In this document: positions 1 through 11,230 of the stretch, one piece after another
Layout of the letters: each line of letters opens with the position of its first letter
Position numbering within the stretch: the stretch's first letter is position 1
Source of the DNA: Bombus terrestris
Lineage: Eukaryota > Arthropoda > Insecta > Hymenoptera > Apidae
DNA length: 64,000 bases
NCBI RefSeq assembly: GCF_910591885.1
Contig: NW_025963552.1
Location: forward strand, 4,588,001-4,652,000
Direction of reading: 5' to 3'
Notes under the pieces: model-generated
Database searches by the model: none
What the model saw: the letters and a program-made list of their open reading frames with translations, nothing else
Told to the model about the DNA's origin: nothing
Made by a program: the position numbers and the translations under genes

Positions 1-180
1 AGTAGCATGGGGCTCGCGAACGGCGAATTGCTAGGTCTTATAATGTTAGCTCTGAGTAGTTCGCTGATTCGCGCTCGTACGATTCTCCGCTCTTCTGCGC
101 TAAGTCTATAGGGGCTTCTTTGGACGGTGATGTTAGGGTCGATCAACCGTACTTCTAATTGGCCCGTATTTACGCGGGTA
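1..180 (-). pseudogene. Gypsy-A pol: start of reverse transcriptase, cut by window edge
   Basis: Read on the minus strand, this stretch encodes a segment with VQRSPYRLSAEERRIV followed by ELLRANIIRPSNSPFASPML. That is the start of a Ty3/Gypsy reverse transcriptase, just before the fingers domain. It lies directly downstream of the gag-protease frame at 333-1685 and is in a different frame. The 150 or so bases between them hold no clear coding match, but they do hold short direct repeats of CGATATTATTAAC at about 295-380. Either a frameshift joins gag and pol or the copy is damaged. The rest of pol lies outside the window. Confidence 0.75.
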
Positions 181-332
181 CGTGGGAAACCCGTGATGAA
201 CGAGTTTTTTGAATCGGTCGAGAATGGAAATTAATCGGTCTTTATCGTCGCCGAGTACCTCGGTGTCTACATCATTGAGATCGATCACAGATTCGACGAT
301 ATTATTACAGACCGATATTATTAACGATCTTA

Positions 333-1685
333 TTATAACGATATTATTAACGTCTTATAACGAGCGATATTATTAACCGTCTTCGATTTACAAATATCGA
401 GGCTATTGCGCGTCATGTGTACGTCGAAGCCTTGGCTTAAAATTTCGCACCCAATAATGATATCGTGTTTTAGGTAATTGTCGGCAAGGACGTGAAAGGT
501 TATCTCCTGTGTAAGACCGCCGATATATACAGCGGACAGAATTTGGGTCGTACTCTCAACGCAAGTGTTCCCAATTCCTCGCATTACTACTATCTCGGTC
601 GTTCTCTTGCCGGAAAATTTTGAAGCTACCGATTCTTTGATTAATGAGCATTCAGCTCCGGAATCCAAGCAAAACATGAACGACTCACCCTGGTGACTTA
701 ATTTACCGGTCGGGGCCTCCACCACGCAGAAGTTAACCTGGCGCTCCTCTTTCGTAGCAGGGTTTTCCCTACATAAGGTTGGGCAGTTGGGCACGATGTG
801 ACCCTCCTCATTACACCTGTAGCAGGACACCTTCGAAGACGTGACAGCCCGGTTTGCCCCTGGTTTTCGATTGCGTTTCTCCGCCTCCAGTCTTGTCCTC
901 CCGCGGCACTCAGATGCTTTATGTCCGTGTCTACCACAGTGGTAGCACTTGTGTCGGGAGTCAAAAGGCTTATGCCGTTTAGCTTCGGGACCCGCGGAGG
1001 AGTTGCTTACTGAAGACGCCGGCCTCTTCACCGAATCGGAGAGCGCCGTCATTTCGCTTGCGAACTGGTCCTCGGTCTTGATATCGCTTGTAAGTACTAT
1101 CCGTTGGAAGCGCTGGTCCTGTGAACCTATATGAAGGAGCACGGCAGCGTTGACTATCTCGTCCTTGGTACACCTTTCCAACCTCGCCATCAGGAAGGAA
1201 CGTAAGCGGCTAGCGTAATCTCCCAGGGTTTCACCCTCCAGTCGTGCTCCATTTTTCATCTTCCATAGCGCCGTGGCAGCTGTTTCTTTCCCACCAAAGC
1301 GTGTAAGGAAACGGTCTTTAAACTTTGGCCAGGAGGAAACTTGAGTAGCAGGTACTTGCGTAAGCCACTGCGCTGCCGAGCTTTCTAGAGCGGCACTCAA
1401 GGCACGAAGTAGCGCACTGCCTTGCAAAGGTTCTTCTTCCATGATCAAGTCAACAGTCGCACACCATGCGGCTGGGTCGGAACCCAAGCTTCCGAGGTTA
1501 AAACGCGGAAGCGGTACGGTAGTAGATGTTTCATTCGTTCTTTGTTCTCGCGACTGAGTCATCTGGCGCATGATGCCCATAAGTTGCTCCATCGTTACGT
1601 ATGGCCCTGATCCCACTTCTGATGTCGGATTGAAGTCAGGATTAAGGAGAGGGGCGTTTAATGAATTTTCATTAGGGTTGGCCAT
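333..1685 (-). CDS. Gypsy-A Gag-protease polyprotein (450 aa)
   Basis: This is the Gag of a Ty3/Gypsy LTR retrotransposon fused to a retropepsin. A capsid-like region (about residues 60-215) contains WPKFKDRFLTRFGG and LEGETLGDYASRLRSF. A basic linker leads to two CCHC zinc knuckles, CYHCGRHGHKASEC (near 245) and CYRCNEEGHIVPNC (near 287). The protease active site reads FCLDSGAECSLI (near 340), and the family's second signature, HDIIIGCEIL, lies near 410. The frame is uninterrupted. The chosen ATG gives MANPNENSL, and the same start is found inside solo copies of the LTR, so the first ~21 codons overlap the 5' LTR at 1623-1685. Gag would assemble the particle and the protease would mature it. 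The last ~30 residues run into repetitive DNA and may not be original. Confidence 0.9.
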   Translation of the reverse strand: MANPNENSLNAPLLNPDFNPTSEVGSGPYVTMEQLMGIMRQMTQSREQRTNETSTTVPLPRFNLGSLGSDPAAWCATVDLIMEEEPLQGSALLRALSAALESSAAQWLTQVPATQVSSWPKFKDRFLTRFGGKETAATALWKMKNGARLEGETLGDYASRLRSFLMARLERCTKDEIVNAAVLLHIGSQDQRFQRIVLTSDIKTEDQFASEMTALSDSVKRPASSVSNSSAGPEAKRHKPFDSRHKCYHCGRHGHKASECRGRTRLEAEKRNRKPGANRAVTSSKVSCYRCNEEGHIVPNCPTLCRENPATKEERQVNFCVVEAPTGKLSHQGESFMFCLDSGAECSLIKESVASKFSGKRTTEIVVMRGIGNTCVESTTQILSAVYIGGLTQEITFHVLADNYLKHDIIIGCEILSQGFDVHMTRNSLDICKSKTVNNIARYKTLIISL

Positions 1686-2463
1686 TGCCGTGATACGATG
1701 AAGAGTTTATTAGCACAGACTTATTAACAAGATTAGGCATTCGTAGCACTAGTGATAATGACCTTAGATTCGAAACGAATCCGCGGTCAACGGGACTCTT
1801 TCATTCTTTACACGTCGGCAGCGCCTAGGTAAGCACTCTATCGAAATGATACCTTAGTCGATGAAATCGTACTCGAAGCTCTCTCGGTGACGCTGTCTAG
1901 GAAAAACTGATCCACTCTCTAGCGGCACCAGGTCTTTTATATTCGTGGAGACAAGTCTTCGTTCGGAGAGTGAGGGAAATTGCCGTTGTTGTTAAATGGT
2001 CAGTCTTTGGAAGTGTCCTTCACGGAAAAGACTGTTTGCCTATTTTCGTTAATTAAGGTTTAAGGTTTATGACGGGTCATTAGGCTGGCTGCCGATGTTT
2101 TGCGAATATGTCTCGACAACCGGCAATCGACCTACCCATAGAAGAGGGTCTGCGTATGACGAGCCATGAGACAGAAACCGTTAGTATGCTTACTGTCGAG
2201 TGCCGTTACAACTATTTCTTTTTATGGAGGGCTATAGACTTTTTCATGACTTTGTTGGAAAACTGTTCGTCCCTTGACCGCGGCTACGTTCGGTGACTGG
2301 TTGTCACCTCGAACCCAAACTCATTCTCATAGATTGCAGGCAATTACAATCGGGCTGAAGGACGGTGATTGTTTAACTACGGCTACGGTGGAATCCAAAC
2401 TACAATATTAGGGGTTTTTCCCCGGTTTCGACGGAAGGCTCCGGTGTCTCTCCATCTCCGACA
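1623..2463 (-). mobile_element. 5' LTR of Gypsy-A (LTR-A family)
   Basis: On the minus strand it starts TGTCGGAGATG and ends AATCCGACA, a TGTCGG/CCGACA inverted terminal pair. The outer flank is TATA. It aligns along its length with the solo LTRs at 12792-13801 and 21573-22574 but is about 160 bp shorter. Its distal end contains the gag start codon. The internal region begins at 1622 with TCAGAAGTGGGATCAGGGCC, which would be the primer-binding site; I cannot name the tRNA. Confidence 0.85.
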
Positions 2464-2477
2464 TATATATATATATA
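2464..2477. repeat. Short (TA)n tract between two LTRs
   Basis: A run of alternating T and A separates LTR-A from the next LTR. It matches the TATA target preference of both LTR families. Confidence 0.8.
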
Positions 2478-2963
2478 TGTAGTATCTGAATGGGTCTTAG
2501 AGGAAAGGACAAGTAATGATGTTTTGATTTAATAAAAGATATTCGGAGCAACGAAATGATTACAATGCTGTTGTACTTCTTATTCTCATGGGCGGCTATC
2601 GACTTCCCAATTCATACTCTTCGGCTTCCACACTCGCTCGCTCTCGCTTTTCAACTCACACTCTGCACACTCTTTTGCATCCGTCCTCTCCGGCGTCTCA
2701 ACTAACTCTCTCCCTGAACACATTTTGCACCCGTCCTCTCCGGCTTCTCAACTAATTCTGCCTTTAGCGTCTCTTTGCCTGTTCCCGTCCTTCGGAACAG
2801 GTGTCCCGAAACGCCCGTGGTCAAGGTCACGCAGGTCCTTTCCACGAAAACTGTCCACTTAAAAAGACCCAACGGTACATTGATGTACCTGACGATGCCC
2901 CGGCTCTTGCAACTTTGTTTACGGTTCGGCCGATACCTTATCCTTTTTGGCCCCGATACTACA
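2478..2963. mobile_element. Solo LTR, TGTAGTATC family (related to Gypsy-B termini)
   Basis: The 486-bp unit starts TGTAGTATC and ends GATACTACA, a perfect 9-bp inverted pair. It is flanked by TATA (2474-2477 and 2964-2967) as a 4-bp target duplication. The Gypsy-B LTRs at 49848 and 54046 have the same terminal TGTAGTATC/GATACTACA. The interior holds a pyrimidine-rich, roughly 54-bp partial tandem repeat around 2650-2765. There is no coding potential. Orientation is uncertain because the termini are symmetrical. Confidence 0.7.
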
Positions 2964-2967
2964 TATA

Positions 2968-3979
2968 TGTCGGGTTGGCGTTAAGATTTGAGTTAGGGTT
3001 GAGGGCGTGAAACGAATCCCTATTGGCGCTAGACGTGATCATTATGCAATAGAGGAGATATTTACTAGTGCAAATATGACTATGATGGAATTGGACAAGT
3101 AATCACGATAATTAGATACTCGAGAAGCTAATGACAATGATCCTAGGCTCACTAACGAATCCGCGGTCAAGGGGATGACGAACTCTACTTTTCTTCAGCG
3201 TCCAAGTTGTACTCAATGTTAATGCACGAGGCAATCACTACGTATCTGAGAGTTACTTGAATCGTCTTTGAGATCGTACCGGAGAGCAGTTCTCCATCAC
3301 GGTAACGCTGTCGAGGAAAACTATGATGGGTGTGCTCAAGGGCACGAAATCATCGGATTCGTGGAGAAAAGCCTTCATTCGGAAAGTGAGGGAAATTGGC
3401 GTTACTGTTAATTGGTCAATTTCCATGTTGGTGGTTAGGGAAGGGTGCTAGCCGCCCTTAAGAGAAAGTTCGAGAAGAGGAAGCGTCGTTCGTGAGAAAA
3501 ATAGATTTCTTCTATTTTCTCGTAGTTGGGACGAGAACTGTTTGTCGGTTTGAAGGACTTTAGTTAAACAGATCTTAAGATTTATAGCAGGTCCTCGGGC
3601 TAGCTGAACATGTACTGTGGAGACGCGTCGACATCTGGTAATCAACTTACTCAAAGAATAGAGTCTGCGTGTGGCGAGCCACGGGACAGAAATCGTTGAA
3701 ATGCTTACCGTCGTGCCCCGCCCTAAGTATTTCTTTTAAGGAGAGCTATAGAGTTACTTCATGCCTTTGTTAGACAAAACGTTCATCCCTTGACCGCGAC
3801 TACGTTCGGCGACTGGTTGTCGCCTCGAGCCCGAGCTCACTATCATAAATCTCAAATAAGTACAGTCGAATCGAATGACAACAGTTTCTTAATTCGGCTA
3901 TGGTGAAATCTAAATTACAATACTAAGGGTCTTCCCAAAGTTCCGAAGGGAAGGTTCCAGTATTCTTTCATCTCCGACA
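2968..3979 (-). mobile_element. Solo LTR-A
   Basis: A complete 1012-bp LTR-A in minus orientation, with CCGACA-type ends on both sides and no internal region attached. It is TATA on the left; the right flank reads TGTA, so a duplication has either mutated or is absent. Frames inside it on either strand are not genes. Confidence 0.85.
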
Positions 3980-3998
3980 TGTATATATAAAAAACAAT

Positions 3999-5831
3999 AT
4001 GGACAAGTTTTATAAGGTAAATAAACTTACGGCTTAGGGGGTTTCGGAGTCTCCAGGCCCCGTCGGTGATTCGAGTAGCGCCCAGGCTCGAACCGACGGT
4101 CACCTAGCGACTGGACGAATGGCGAGGGGAAGGTCGATCCCAGGGCCTCTCCTCGTTCGGTAAACACGACCGGGGACCAAGAAACATCCACAGTTGTCAA
4201 GGAGGAGAATAGGTGAAGGAAAATCACAAGGAGATACCTGGAATTTGACGACGGTATCGCGGAGATCATCGAAGAAGTCGAGATGCCGATGCAGGCAACC
4301 AAAGAAAAAACACCACCCAGCGAAAAGGCGTCCCGAATCGTCAAGGAAGAATTCTTGAAAGGTGACAAGATCATCAGATATATGAGAAAGTCACCAGAGG
4401 AGGAGAGCGCGTGCAGGACAATGAGAAGCCTGGCCAGGAGTCAGTCGATGGCAACGAGGGACGAGGCAGCCAGCACTTCGGAGCTAGACACACCGGCGGA
4501 AATGTCGGACAGCGGCAGTAACAAGGGAATGTCTCAGGAAGGCCATGATGAACAGAGCAACGGCTGAGAACAAAAGCAACGACGAAGACAGTATCGTCAT
4601 TAAAATGAGCGAATAGAAGGCGATGACAGAAATCATCAGAGAAGTCTTCCGCGAAATGCAAGGAATAGGTAACAGACTTTACCTCACGAGCAAAAAGAAT
4701 GCCGACATCAAGAAAAGGAGGGACGCTATTAGTAAAAAAGCGAACAAGATCCACTCGATGCTGGACGAGATAAGGCTCAAGAAGAATGCTAGGATGGTCA
4801 CAGCCACCAGGATGACCACCCCTCCGGGGAGGAGCGAGGAGAAGGAAGGAAAAAGGAAGGAGATATCGCCCATCGAAGGGAAAGGAAACACCAAGAGAAA
4901 GAGACCAATGATCGTGGAGGCCTCCTACGCCGAAGACTGTGCCGGCAACAGCTCGGCAAAAGCGATTACGAACTGCACGGACAGCGATGTAAAGGATGAC
5001 TGGATCTCTGTACGCGGAAGAAGAGGAAAAAGAACGGATATCCCGACGATGGACAGGAAGGCGAACGCAGAAAGGGCGGCAGTGGACAAGCCAAAGAGGC
5101 CGGGGCGACCGAAGAGGGTACGTAACAGGCCCGAAGCCATCCTCGTCAAAGTAGGACAAGACAAGGAGTGGATCCAGGTCTACAAAGAGTTGATGGCCGC
5201 AAGGGAGACCCTAAAAGAGAGCAGCGGAATTATAAGGACCAGAACAGGAGACACACTGATCGAGCTGAAAGCAGGTAGCAACGCCAAAAAGACCGCGGCG
5301 GATATGAACACGGCCCAAGTAGGCAAGGTGAGAGCGCTACCAATGCGCGACAAGACCTCCGTGGAGATCAGGGATATAGACCCGCTCGTAAGCAAGGAAG
5401 AACTAGCCAGGGAGCTAGTAATCCAACTAAGTATAAGTGATATCACCGAGGTTGAAGTGAAAACCCTAAGAATGGCGCCTTGGGCTACCCAATCGACAAT
5501 AGTGACGATGCCGAAGGCCTATCTGGCCAATGAGGGGGCGAGCCGGAAGATCGGAACCGGCTTGACGATAGCCTCGATAAAGGTACTACCCAATGTGGTA
5601 AAGTGCTTCAGATGCCACAGGTTTGGGTATATCGCAAACAAATGCACGGCGATAAGCCCTGGAAAGGAGATTTGCAGGAAGTGTGGAGCCAAAGACCACA
5701 CGATAGCTGCCTGCGTCAACGCACCCTGCTGCTCCATCCGCAGCAAGGAGAAAGGAGTGAAATTTGACCACGTAAACGGATCCCTAGCTTGCCCAGAATA
5801 TAGAAGGCTGTTAAGAACGGAAAAAGGATGA
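3999..5831 (+). pseudogene. R1 copy 1 ORF1 (Gag-like RNA-binding protein), frameshifted
   Basis: ORF1 of R1-clade LINEs packages the RNA. A short N-terminal frame starts at 3999 (MDKFYKVNKLTA, then a stop). A second open piece runs 4283-4567 and is Ser/Glu-rich. The main open frame is 4623-5831 (402 aa). It has a basic, Lys-rich region, then RNRPEAILVKVG and a conserved central domain near residues 230-300. It ends in zinc knuckles: CFRCHRFGYIANKC, CRKCGAKDHTIAAC and a third Cys cluster. The three pieces are in different frames, so at least two frameshifts separate them. The stop overlaps the ORF2 start as ATGA at 5828-5831, usual for this clade. Confidence 0.85.
4060..4099 (+). other. Inverted-repeat hairpin near start of R1 ORF1
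   Basis: CCGTCGG pairs with CCGACGG and, inside that, TTCGAG pairs with CTCGAA around an 11-base loop. Copy 3 (34640-34683) keeps the same fold with GCGAGT/ACTCGC as the inner stem, so one pair has changed T-A to G-C on both sides. The region also codes for the ORF1 N-terminus. Confidence 0.5.
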
Positions 5832-8061
5832 TATTGCAGATAAACCTCAACAGATGCAAGTTGGCGCAGGACTTGATGCACCAATGCGCGATCGAACTTA
5901 GGCCGGATATAATAATAATATCCGAGCCGAACAGGCAGCTACCTCACTGGTTTAATGACACCAAAGGAGACGCCTCGATATGGGTCACACTCCTCAATGG
6001 CGAACTTCCTGATGAAACAACAGACGTCAAGAGCGACGGGATAGTAGGCGTCCGCGTCGGCGACGTCTTCTGCTTCAGAGGATACTGCTCGCCTAACATA
6101 AATAAACAGGCGTACTCCAAGTACATAGACACGCTTTCATCTATGGCGAAGAACGTTGCTAGAAGACACAAGGTCGTATCGTACGGTCATGAAGAGATGT
6201 AAAAGCAAGGGACCAACCAACGACATGCCGATCGACATGGTGAAGGCAGTCCTACAGAGGCTATTCACCATGGGACAAGGGCCATCCCATTACGAGGGCC
6301 GCGAAGGGGCAGAGACCGAAGAGGAACGAGACATCAGCCGCAGCGTCGTCATCGGCGAAGGCGATGTCGTCGATGCCGCTGGAAGAACGAACACCAAGAA
6401 GGCTGCAGGAGTCTATGGCGTTCCGGGCGAGATCGTGAAGCTGATAGCGAGTCGCAGGAGCGAGCTCGTGACAAGGGCGATCACCGGCATCACCGAGTCA
6501 AGAAGGATCCCGGACTGCTGGAAGACGGCCAGAGTAATACTGCTAAGGAAGCCGGGAAAGGATCCCAGTCTCCCTAACGCGTACCGGCCGATAAGCATAC
6601 TCCCAGCCATGAGCAAGATCTGGGAAAAATGCTTTAAGAAGATCATCGAGAGATGCATCGGAACGGACCCGTTCCATCGGAGGGAGTATGGCTTCACAAA
6701 GAAGAGGAGTACGGTAGATGCCATCACGCAGGTGATGAAGTTTGCCAACATCTGCAAACCGAAGAAGGTAATATGAGTGATGATCGCCCTGGACATTAGC
6801 AATGCCTTCAATTCGCTCAGCTGGAAGAGCATATACGAGGAATTTGACAGGAGGAAGCTGCCATGGAAGGTCAAATGGCTAATCGGCAGTTACCTATCTG
6901 GAAGGAAGATCATCGTGAGCAACCAGCACGGCACGGTGGAGCACGAGGTGGTGGCGGGAGTTCCGCAGGGATCCATCCTCGGACCATTCCTGTGGAACTT
7001 GGTATACAACCGGTTGCTCGAGAGACTCGACAACATGCCAATGGTCAGAGCAACCGCCTTCGCAGACGATCTGGCCATCACGTGTTCCGTCGGGAAGAAC
7101 GAAGAGGCCTCCTCCAAGGTCAACACGATGCTAAGGATCGCCAACGATTGGTGCACGAGTGTCGGGCTCACACTGGCGAAAGAAAAGACGGAAGTCATGC
7201 TCATCACAAGGTTTCGAGTGCCGAGAGTTGTGAAACTCAGGTTGGGCCCTTCGGACATCGAAACGGTCGACCGCATCAAGTATCTCGGAGTCATCATCGA
7301 CACCAGTCGGAGGTTCGGTGCGCATATCGAGATGGTGTGTAATAGAGCCGACAAGTTAATAGGAGCCCTCAGGGGAATACTACCTAACATCAACGGGCCG
7401 CCCAGCTTGGCTCGTACGCTCTACTACAATGTGTGGGAGTCCATCGTAACCGGTGCGGGCTAGAGCAGCGAATACCGATAAGAGCAGGAAAAAGCTGAAA
7501 CGAGGACACCGAACGGCCCTGTGCATAACAACGACGGCATACCGTACCGTCTTCCACGCGGCACTTGGCGTGTTGACCGGGAATCTCCCGATTTACATAA
7601 AGATATAGATGCTCGGAGAGACTTACGAGACGAACAAGATCCATGAGTCCAGGATTGGCGCGGATGACGGCTGCAAGCTGAAGGAGGAACTGGAGGCGAT
7701 TCGCAAGAAGGCCCAAGAGGAGTGGCAGAAGGAGTGGAACAACTACAAAAAGGAGAATGTCACAAGCAAATCAATACCGAGTGCGCTACTATTTACCAAA
7801 AAGAAGATGGACATCGATCATCACACCATGCAGCTGCTAACCGGGCATGGGAGCTTCGGTGTCTATAGGAAGAGGATTGGCAAGGACAGCGACAGCAACT
7901 GTCTCGACTGTGGAGACCCTAACGAAGATGCAGAGCACGCCCTCTTCGCGTGCCCGAAGTGGACGGACAGAAGGATCGAGCTGGAGAATGCTCTTGGCGA
8001 GAAGATAGACGTGGACAATCTGATCGCCACGGTGACCGCCAAGAACGAGAGCTGGAATTAA
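5828..8061 (+). pseudogene. R1 copy 1 ORF2: endonuclease fragment, RT, C-terminal Cys domain
   Basis: Three blocks survive. 5828-6202 is the start of an APE-type endonuclease with the IIIISEPN metal-ligand motif; the later SGDFN and SDH motifs are lost in a deletion near 6180. 6156-7463 is the reverse transcriptase, with LLRKPGKDPSLPNAYRPIS, a single in-frame TGA at 6774, then IALDISNAF, GVPQGSILGP and the catalytic AFADDLAI near 7059. 7609-8061 is the C-terminal domain with CLDCG, EHALFACPKW and the thumb-side LTGHGSFG motif. A deletion and frameshift fall between 7463 and 7609. An intact protein would nick the target and prime reverse transcription there; this copy cannot. Confidence 0.88.
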
Positions 8062-8475
8062 TTCAGGCAATTCTGCAAGACCGTCCTCTGTCACAGGAGG
8101 GTGAGAGCGGGGGCCTGGGAAGAGGCAAGGAGGAGAACGAGAGAAACAGCAACTACGCGGAGCAATGAAGGCAAGAATACAAAACAACGAAAAACCGCAG
8201 AAGGTGATCAGCCCAGTATTCTGAACTGGCTGCGAAGATGACATGAGCAGTAACTGCCCGAAGAAGTAGATACAACGGGGCACGAAAGGACAACCCTGAT
8301 GACTGCCGACAAGTTTTACCGGGGTTGTCTGTCCTCAAAGCGGAGGAAGAAGGAGGAGGGGTTTTTAGTGGGTATGGCAACGATATCCGACCGACTCCCA
8401 CATAACCCAGTGATGCGGGTTACTGGGCATGCGTAATAGCATTTTCCCCTCTTCACGCGGAAAAAAAGATATCCG

Positions 8476-9343
8476 GTGAATTAACAGTACCTTTTATTTT
8501 TTTCGAATGGAATACGAAGGTAGATCGATGAATGTATTAAAAAATATATGGTACCATTTGCAAAAATGAAATTGAAATGGGACCCTACTGTTGGATCTTC
8601 AAAAAAGTAATCTGCACCATATGCGATGTCTTCTTCCGAATTAAACGACTTTTGTTATAACTTTTTTTGATGAAATCAATATCACGGGAGCTATTCTACC
8701 GCTTATTGTTTCGCCATTAGTTAAATATTGAGATTAGGTTTCTATGTATAATAAATTTCTATGTGTAATAAAATATCTACATTTAAAATACATAGAAAAA
8801 TTGAATGTTCTAGACGATTTTGTAGATATCAGACTCGGTACATTATTTAAATCGTGTCCATATCTAATTGTAATAACTTGCAACAGAATCTGAGAGCTGA
8901 GATTTGTTATTTTTTCATTCCTAATTTTTGGTTAGTAAATAGGAAAGATAACGAATGAATATACTGTACCACTTTTCTTAAATGAAATAATTCATATTGC
9001 GATTAGAATGCAGACATTATAGCAAATAATACAGCAATAGTAGAAAATAAAAAAGAAGTAGGGAAAAAACTTACCGTAACAGCATGGAAAAGAATTTATG
9101 AAGAACTGTATCACTGGAATAAACCTCTTTGTGTATCACGATGTACGTCAGGGAAGAATTATTAAACAAATTTAAAAAAAATTACTATCTATCAGATAAA
9201 TACAATACGAGATTCGAAGCATAATTAATATTAACAAAAACATAATTATTTTATAAGAACATAATATTCAATTATAGAAATAATTATGCGTTAAGTTCTG
9301 TTATTGGTAACCATCATCGATGATCGACTTCATCTTTGGTTCA
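8476..9343. other. AT-rich stretch, no gene seen
   Basis: Low-complexity AT-rich DNA without a coding match, terminal repeats or tRNA. A GTAAGT splice-donor-like site reads on the minus strand near 9072, but no exon could be built around it. Confidence 0.6.
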
Positions 9344-9561
9344 TTTTTGGTTGTTCGAAAAGTGTCTTTCCTTCACAGACACGTCTTTTGCAACAACACA
9401 TCTTTATACAAACATAAAACCTAATGTCTCAAATGTTGTGATTTTTATTGTGATAAAACAAAGTGGATCGCACGTAATTCGGTAAAATAATATAAAACGA
9501 AAGATGTTGTGCATGCATTATTTCCTTATATAACGAAACAAATTTTTCGGACCACCTAATA
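9344..9561. repeat. Possible mariner-like MITE
   Basis: About 216 bp with imperfect inverted ends. The left reads TTTGGTTGTTCGAAAAGTG; the right, reversed, reads TTAGGTGGTCCGAAAAATTT. These resemble mariner terminal repeats. The right flank continues TA, but the left flank has no clear TA. There is no coding content. Only one copy is in the window, so the boundaries rest on the inverted match alone. Confidence 0.35.
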
Positions 9562-11230
9562 TTTCAATTTTACTACGATGTAATAACGACTTTACATCTT
9601 GAAATCACTATTACGCTGCTGATTTTTATATAGATATTATCTATCAAAGTGGATAAAATATGTAAATGCAAAATATATTCAAACAACGTAATAATTGTAC
9701 AATATTTTGCAGGAAATACTTAATTTAATGATTGTTTTCCTGTGAAGCATAAGTAATGCTAGAGATATTTGGCAAAAAATGAAGGCTATATCTGCAATTG
9801 CCACTGAAAAATGTGTAACTACTACACACATACGTAAATATAATACATGACATAAACCGCTACAGTGCTTATAGCTATATCGAAGAAGATACAACAACTC
9901 CTTCGTTGGCACTGTACCGCATCTCGGTTTTAGTTTCCGAGATATTCGCAGAAAACTGTCACTCTTACTGTAACACTACATGTATATCTCTAACAGATTC
10001 GCAAGCATAGCTGACACGTTCGCCGCTTTGTTCGTCGTGTTGCTTGGCGATTTGTTTATTTACATCCATCAGAAATTGATGTTTTTGTCTTTGAACTTTA
10101 CTTTCCGAACCTAACAATAATTAATTATCTACAACTGCGTATTCGGGACTAAGAATCATTGCTGATGTTGACTAAAATGTATTTACCTTCAAATAATAAC
10201 AATAAATTACAAAGCTCGATATAAACTGTAATTTAAAAGATTTAGATTATTCTAACCTAACTCATACTATTAATAATAACAACTTTTATTACGAAGTTCT
10301 GCAAGCGGCTATAATTCGAAGGATCCGTGAAATACCCAAGTTCGCCCAGTCTTCGTTTATATATTGCATGTAAACGGAAGATGAGAGTTAGGTTTACATT
10401 AGCTTCCTAAATCCGGTCACCGCAAAGTAGTTGATAAACAATACAAACATATACGGTGCCACAGGCACACAGTTATATGTATCGTTCACCGTGGTGGTGA
10501 TACCGACAGATCCTTGCAAAGATCTCGCAAAGTGAGGCTTGGGAAAGGTTGATTAATACGTCAATTTCTACGATATAGTGAAAAATCACCGAAACCCACG
10601 CTTCCAGCAGTTTTCTGTAATAAGCAAATTTTATTCGTTATTCCTTCTTCAATTGACTACCGATTTTAGGATCCTGATGTACAGAGCATCTGAATTTAAC
10701 CTATAAATGCGAATTGCACGTAAACTGTCCGCGTGCAGGAAATACGTTGAGGCAGGAATTTAATGGTTTCGCGGATGTAATTAGTCTTTCTGTAAATAGA
10801 CGTATAGGGGTCATATGAAGGTAATGTGCGCTTAATTAAATAGAATCATATAATTTTTAATGCGCTAGTTGATTCGTTTTGATATTTCCTATAAAAAATG
10901 AATAGATTATACATGCGAATTCTATAGAAGTTAGAACAACAACCGACGGTTTGACTTTTCCTGTGTTTACTACGAGTCGGTCGAACGATATAAATAGAGA
11001 AGGGTGGGTATTTGGGGAGGAGAATAAAACGGGACTTCGAGAAGCGAAGATGGAGAACAAAGAAAAAGAAAGAGAAGAGGGATTGGAAGCGGAGAATTTT
11101 TAGGAGTTACGGAAGAAGACTTAGAAAATCGATTCTTGAGTTTTCACGAATCGATCGTCTGATTTCTATAAATATTACAGCATTACGAATGGATTTTCTC
11201 CACACTATGCCGTTAAAGGTTATTCTCCTT
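9562..11230. other. AT-rich stretch, no assigned gene
   Basis: No convincing coding match. Around 9930-10110 the minus strand has the look of an insect gene 5' region (GTTAGGTTCGG, then a less AT-rich stretch), but no protein follows that I recognise. 11010-11100 is purine-rich with a spurious Arg/Lys-rich frame. Confidence 0.5.

Larger units (their letters stand above)
3999..8475 (+). mobile_element. R1-clade LINE, copy 1 (most complete)
   Basis: A non-LTR retrotransposon with an R1-like plan: ORF1 with CCHC knuckles, an ATGA overlap into ORF2 (APE-type endonuclease, RT, C-terminal Cys motif), and a 3' tail. The 3' UTR runs from about 8062 and contains GAGGAGGGGTTTTTAGTGGG at about 8353, then CCCCTCTTCACGCGG and an A-run ending near 8475. 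The same tail occurs at 39690-39812 and around 54855. The start of homology is the ATG at 3999, shared with four other copies. Stops, frameshifts and deletions in both ORFs mean it is dead. Confidence 0.9.

Noticed and set aside
4029..4110. HDV-like self-cleaving ribozyme at the LINE 5' end
   Set aside because: The hairpin is real, but I could not fit the nested double pseudoknot, and the region is coding.
4374..5884. Long minus-strand frames opposite R1 ORF1
   Set aside because: They are the antisense of a GC-richer coding region with zinc knuckles on the plus strand; no family match.
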